From: an uncultured Porphyromonadaceae bacterium | Lineage (GTDB): Bacteria > Bacteroidota > Bacteroidia > Bacteroidales > Muribaculaceae | Reading direction: 5' to 3' | DNA length: 8,581 nucleotides | Assembly: GCA_900555915.1 (NCBI GenBank) | Contig: USNC01000048.1 | Span: forward strand, 1 to 8,581 | In this document: positions 5,964-8,581 of the stretch, one piece after another | Layout of the letters: each line of letters begins with the position of its first letter | How positions within the stretch are numbered: the first letter of the stretch is position 1 | The notes under the pieces: generated by a model | What the model saw: only the letters and a program-made list of their open reading frames with translations | Database searches by the model: none | What the model was told of the DNA's origin: nothing | Made by a program: the position numbers and the translations under genes

Positions 5964-7157
5964 ATGACAATGAGCGGAACGAATTTCAACATCACCGAAA
6001 ACATCATTTATATAGGAGTGGACGACCCTACACTCGACCTTTTTGAAAACCAGTACAGGACACATAATGGCGTAAGCTACAATTCCTATCTGATCAAGGG
6101 AGAGAAAACCGCGGTTGTAGACACCACCGACGACCGCACGGGCGAGCAATGGCTTTCAAACCTTCAGCAGGCGCTCGCGGGAGGAAAGCCCGATTTCCTC
6201 ATCATAGAGCATATGGAGCCCGACCATTCATCGCTCATATCCACATTCCTGGAAATATACCCCGACACCACTCTGGTGCTCTCGGCAGTAGCCGCGAAAA
6301 TGCTTCCCGAATATTTCGAGGCGCTTCCCGCGGGACTGAAACTGCTCACAATGAAAGAAGGCGACACCCTCGACCTGGGAGGTCTGACTCTCAGTTTCCA
6401 CACCGCCCCCATGGTGCACTGGCCGGAAGTGATGATGGCATACTGCCCCGAACAGCGCGTGCTCTTCAGCGCTGACGCATTCGGGACTTTCGGAACACTC
6501 GACACCTCACCCGACGACTGGGCGGCGGAGGCCCGCAGATATTACTACAACATTGTAGGAAAATACGGCCCCCAGGTGCAGAATGTGCTGAAAAAACTCC
6601 GGATGCTCGACATCAGGACCATATGTACGCTCCACGGCCCCATTCTGAATTCAGACCTCGACCGATATATCGGACTCTACGACACATGGAGCAGTTACCG
6701 TCCCGAGAACGACGGCGTATTCATCGCCGTCGCCTCCATACACGACAACACTCTCCATGCAGCCGAATATCTCGCGGAGACCTTGCGCAAGAAAGGTGTG
6801 GAAGACGTTTGCCTCGTCAATCTGACACGCGCCGACCTGTCGGAAACCTTGGCCAAGGCCATGATGTATCCCAAGGCCGTATTCTGCGCCTCCACCTACG
6901 ACGCCGGACTCTTCACTCCGATGTATTCACTGATGCATCTGCTTGAGATAAAGGGATACCGCGACAGAAAGACGGCGCTGATAGAAAACGGTTCGTGGGC
7001 TCCGGCTGCTGCCAGCGTGATGCGCGGAATGCTCGAGAAGATGAAGGGAATCGAATTCACAGGCGACAAGGTGACGCTCCGCGGCGCATTCAAGGAGACC
7101 GACAAACCGGCCATCGACGCGCTGGCGGATGAACTAATGGGGAATGGTGAATGGTGA
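5964..7157 (+). CDS. fprA: Flavodiiron protein (FprA-type oxygen/nitric oxide reductase)
   Basis: A 397-residue cytoplasmic flavodiiron protein, the typical length for the class A two-domain form. It reduces O2 to water and/or NO to N2O and protects anaerobes. The N-terminal metallo-beta-lactamase-like domain (about 1-245) carries all the diiron ligands: H83, E85, D87 and H88 in EHMEPDHSS, H152 in APMVHWPE, D171 in FSADAFGTFG, and H224 in TLHGPIL. The C-terminal flavodoxin domain (about 250-390) has the FMN phosphate loop ASIHDNTLHAA and the second flavin loop ASTYDAGLFTP. No rubredoxin or flavin-reductase domain is fused, so an external donor is needed. The start is the ATG at 5964; an ATG two codons later is equally possible. 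The last residues, MGNGEW, and the stop come from a 7-bp tandem repeat rather than from the family fold. It faces the inositol phosphate synthase divergently across a region with paired dyads. The choice between O2 and NO cannot be made from sequence. Confidence 0.95.
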   Translation: MTMSGTNFNITENIIYIGVDDPTLDLFENQYRTHNGVSYNSYLIKGEKTAVVDTTDDRTGEQWLSNLQQALAGGKPDFLIIEHMEPDHSSLISTFLEIYPDTTLVLSAVAAKMLPEYFEALPAGLKLLTMKEGDTLDLGGLTLSFHTAPMVHWPEVMMAYCPEQRVLFSADAFGTFGTLDTSPDDWAAEARRYYYNIVGKYGPQVQNVLKKLRMLDIRTICTLHGPILNSDLDRYIGLYDTWSSYRPENDGVFIAVASIHDNTLHAAEYLAETLRKKGVEDVCLVNLTRADLSETLAKAMMYPKAVFCASTYDAGLFTPMYSLMHLLEIKGYRDRKTALIENGSWAPAAASVMRGMLEKMKGIEFTGDKVTLRGAFKETDKPAIDALADELMGNGEW

Positions 7158-7166
7158 ACGGGGAAT
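7139..7166 (+). repeat. Four 7-bp tandem repeats overlapping the end of fprA
   Basis: Four heptamers, GGGGAAT, GGTGAAT, GGTGAAC and GGGGAAT, occupy 7139-7166. The first two and part of the third are coding: they specify the last residues of the flavodiiron protein and supply its TGA stop (7155-7157). From memory, GGTGAAT-type tandem repeats recur between genes in Bacteroidales. Confidence 0.75.
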
Positions 7167-7197
7167 TAAATCTTTTAAAACCTAAATCTTTTAAAAC
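7167..7197 (+). repeat. Two copies of a 15-bp direct repeat upstream of rimP
   Basis: TAAATCTTTTAAAAC occurs at 7167-7181 and again, identical, at 7183-7197, with one C between (period 16). Each copy contains the palindrome TTTTAAAA. The pair follows the 7-bp repeat directly and ends 12 bases before the rimP ATG, so almost the whole fprA-rimP gap is repeat DNA. Confidence 0.75.
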
Positions 7198-7209
7198 TGA
7201 TATTTGGAT

Positions 7210-7674
7210 ATGATAGACAAGAAAGCTCTTGAGGCCTTCGTGGAAGAGCAACTCAAGGATACCGAATATTTCCTTACCGACATAAAGGTGTCGGCCAACA
7301 ATGAAATCACTGTAGAGATCGACTCGATGACTCCGGGCGACCTCGAGGAATGCGTAAAACTCACTCGCGCCATCGAGGCTGCCTTCGACCGCGATGTGGA
7401 AGACTACGAACTTGAAGTCGGCACCGCCGGCCTGACGTCGCCTCTGAAAGTGAGACGCCAGTATGAAAAATATACAGGACAGGATCTCGAAGTCCTCACT
7501 GCCGACGGAAGAAAACTCCATGGTATGCTGCGCAGCGTGAGCGAAGACGGCATAATACTTGCCGTGGAGCAGAAAGTGAAGAAGGAGGGTGTGAAGAAAC
7601 CGGTGATCGAGACCACGGAACTCGACATTCCTTTCTCCAACATCAAGAAGGCCGTCTACGACCTGAAATTCTGA
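7210..7674 (+). CDS. rimP: Ribosome maturation factor RimP
   Basis: RimP assists late assembly of the 30S ribosomal subunit. The 154-residue product matches the Bacteroidales form: an N-terminal alpha/beta domain with LKDTEYFLTDIKVSANNEITVEID (about 15-38), the segment ECVKLTRAIEAAFDRD, and the family hallmark DYELEVGTAGLTSPLK, equivalent to the usual Y-LEVSSPGldrpL motif. An SH3-like C-terminal domain (about 90-154) ends in PFSNIKKAVYDLKF. I start at the ATG at 7210; a TTG at 7204 would add two residues and has no support. No Shine-Dalgarno is seen. The upstream 52 bases are almost entirely tandem repeats. rimP normally precedes nusA and infB in Bacteroidales; here the next gene is a pectinase, so that linkage is absent. 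It may be read through from fprA. Confidence 0.93.
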   Translation: MIDKKALEAFVEEQLKDTEYFLTDIKVSANNEITVEIDSMTPGDLEECVKLTRAIEAAFDRDVEDYELEVGTAGLTSPLKVRRQYEKYTGQDLEVLTADGRKLHGMLRSVSEDGIILAVEQKVKKEGVKKPVIETTELDIPFSNIKKAVYDLKF

Positions 7675-7719
7675 ATTCCCGCCACCAAGGCCCCATTTCA
7701 TAAATACAAAACTTGACAC

Positions 7720-8544
7720 ATGAAACTTAAAATTAAACTTTTAGCAGCCGCATGCTCGCTTTTGTGCGCAAACGCGAGCATGGCCGAATTCAAGACTTTC
7801 CCCGACGGCAGCCCGGTGCCCGGATGGTTTAACGACACTAAGGCTCCCGATGCCAGAGTAAAGACTTACCGCATCACCGACCACGGAGTGAGACAGGACA
7901 GCACCCTGCTTCAGACCGAGGCCATACAGAAGGTGATCGACCTTGCCGCAGAAAACGGAGGGGGAACAATAGAAATACCCGAAGGCACATTTCTCAGCGG
8001 GTCGCTATTCTTCAAGCCGGGCACCCACCTGCGGCTTGCAAAAGGGGCTCGTCTGAAAGGCTCGGACGCTATCACCCACTACAAGATAGTTCCGACACGC
8101 CTTGAGGGACAGACCATCAACTACTTCGCGGCGCTCGTCAACGCCGACAAGTGCGACGGATTCACCATATCTGGCGAAGGCACGATCGACGGCAACGGCC
8201 ATCGCTTCTACGATGAGTTCTGGCTCCGCCGCAAGGTAAACCCCAAATGTACGAACCTGGAGGCTCTGCGTCCGAGAATGCTTTATGTCTCCAACTCCAA
8301 AGACGTCACCGTGAGCGGCATACGGATGGTAAACTCAGGATTCTGGACCAACCATCTCTACAACTGCGAGCGCATCAAATACTTAGGTGTGACGATTCTG
8401 GCCCCGACCGACGGGTATCCGAAAGGACCTTCGACCGACGCCATCGACCTCGACGTCTGCCGGGATATCCTGATTTCGCAGTGCTATATGAACGTGAACG
8501 ACGACGGAGTCTGCCTTAAAGGGGGCAAGGGAACATGGGTGGAC
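7720..8544 (+). CDS. Secreted glycoside hydrolase family 28 (polygalacturonase-like), 3' end missing
   Basis: A GH28 right-handed beta-helix enzyme expected to cleave galacturonosyl bonds in pectin, either homogalacturonan or rhamnogalacturonan. The N-terminus is a type I signal peptide: KLKIK, a hydrophobic core, and a likely cut after ASMA (residue 22). A Cys at 16 lacks a lipobox, so it is not a lipoprotein. The GH28 N-terminal block DHGVRQDSTLLQTEAIQKVID is followed by GGGTIEIPEGTFLSGSLFFKPGTHLRL. Catalytic motifs seen are PSTDAIDLD (237-245, with D240; the family usually has NTD) and NVNDDGVCLKGG (258-269, with the D261-D262 pair). The later GHG and RIK motifs are missing because genomic sequence stops at codon 275; the next bases are adapter and encode a false LSLIHI tail. 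It starts 45 bases after rimP. Its exact pectic substrate is not assigned. Confidence 0.93.
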
Positions 8545-8581
8545 CTGTCTCTTATACACATCTGACGCTGCCGACGATCTT
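8545..8581. other. Nextera/Tn5 sequencing adapter left on the contig end
   Basis: CTGTCTCTTATACACATCT (8545-8563) is the Tn5 mosaic end in reverse complement. The next 14 bases, GACGCTGCCGACGA (8564-8577), complete the reverse complement of the Nextera read-1 transposase adapter. The last four bases, TCTT, would be the start of the i5 index. This is library-preparation sequence, not genome, and should be trimmed. The stop codon at 8563-8565 is therefore artificial. Confidence 0.98.

Noticed and set aside
7139..7197. CRISPR-like array
   Set aside because: The repeat units are 7 and 15 bases with no spacers of the expected size, and no cas genes are nearby.
7720..7785. Lipoprotein signal at Cys 16 of the GH28 protein
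   Set aside because: The residue before the Cys is Leu, not Gly, Ala or Ser, so no lipobox is present. A type I cut after ASMA fits better.
8545..8565. Natural C-terminus LSLIHI and stop of the GH28 protein
   Set aside because: These codons are the Tn5 mosaic end of the sequencing adapter; the GHG and RIK motifs of the family are still missing.

Overview
The window looks like a contig end from a gut-type member of the order Bacteroidales. The evidence is the close resemblance of the myo-inositol-1-phosphate synthase, the ECF sigma factor, RimP and TrmD to Bacteroides-type proteins, promoters of the Bacteroidetes form (TTTG, about 19 nt, TAnnTTTG), and A-rich start regions that mostly lack Shine-Dalgarno sequences. 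Family level is uncertain; a Muribaculaceae-like organism is a guess. The last ~37 bases are not genomic: they are a Nextera (Tn5) sequencing adapter.

Layout. Positions 1-1401 (minus strand) hold a tight cluster read right to left: an FtsB/DivIC-like septum protein, an unrecognised four-helix membrane protein, and type III pantothenate kinase (coaX), whose C-terminus runs off the left edge. A gene-free stretch (1402-1945) carries the ftsB promoter and the leader of a plus-strand ECF sigma factor (1946-2452). That gene converges on a minus-strand nucleotidyltransferase (2733-3449); the gap holds a bidirectional-looking terminator, a second perfect hairpin and an 8-bp tandem repeat. Upstream of the nucleotidyltransferase on the same strand are trmD (3534-4208) and, beyond a strong terminator, myo-inositol-1-phosphate synthase (4355-5680) with a textbook Bacteroidetes promoter. 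A divergent AT-rich intergenic region with two FNR-like dyads 40 bp apart leads into a plus-strand flavodiiron protein (FprA, 5964-7157), then rimP (7210-7674) and the start of a secreted GH28 pectinase (7720-8544, cut by the contig end).

How the genes relate. Most are housekeeping: cell division, CoA synthesis, tRNA m1G37 methylation and 30S maturation. FprA points to defence against oxygen or nitric oxide in an anaerobe. The inositol phosphate synthase points to inositol-lipid synthesis, and the nearby nucleotidyltransferase may belong to that pathway (inference). GH28 points to pectin degradation.

I did not find a convincing new system. The most interesting leads are the paired dyads upstream of fprA, the short tandem repeats at gene boundaries (one of which encodes the C-terminus of FprA), the inositol/nucleotidyltransferase neighbourhood, and rimP standing apart from nusA-infB.
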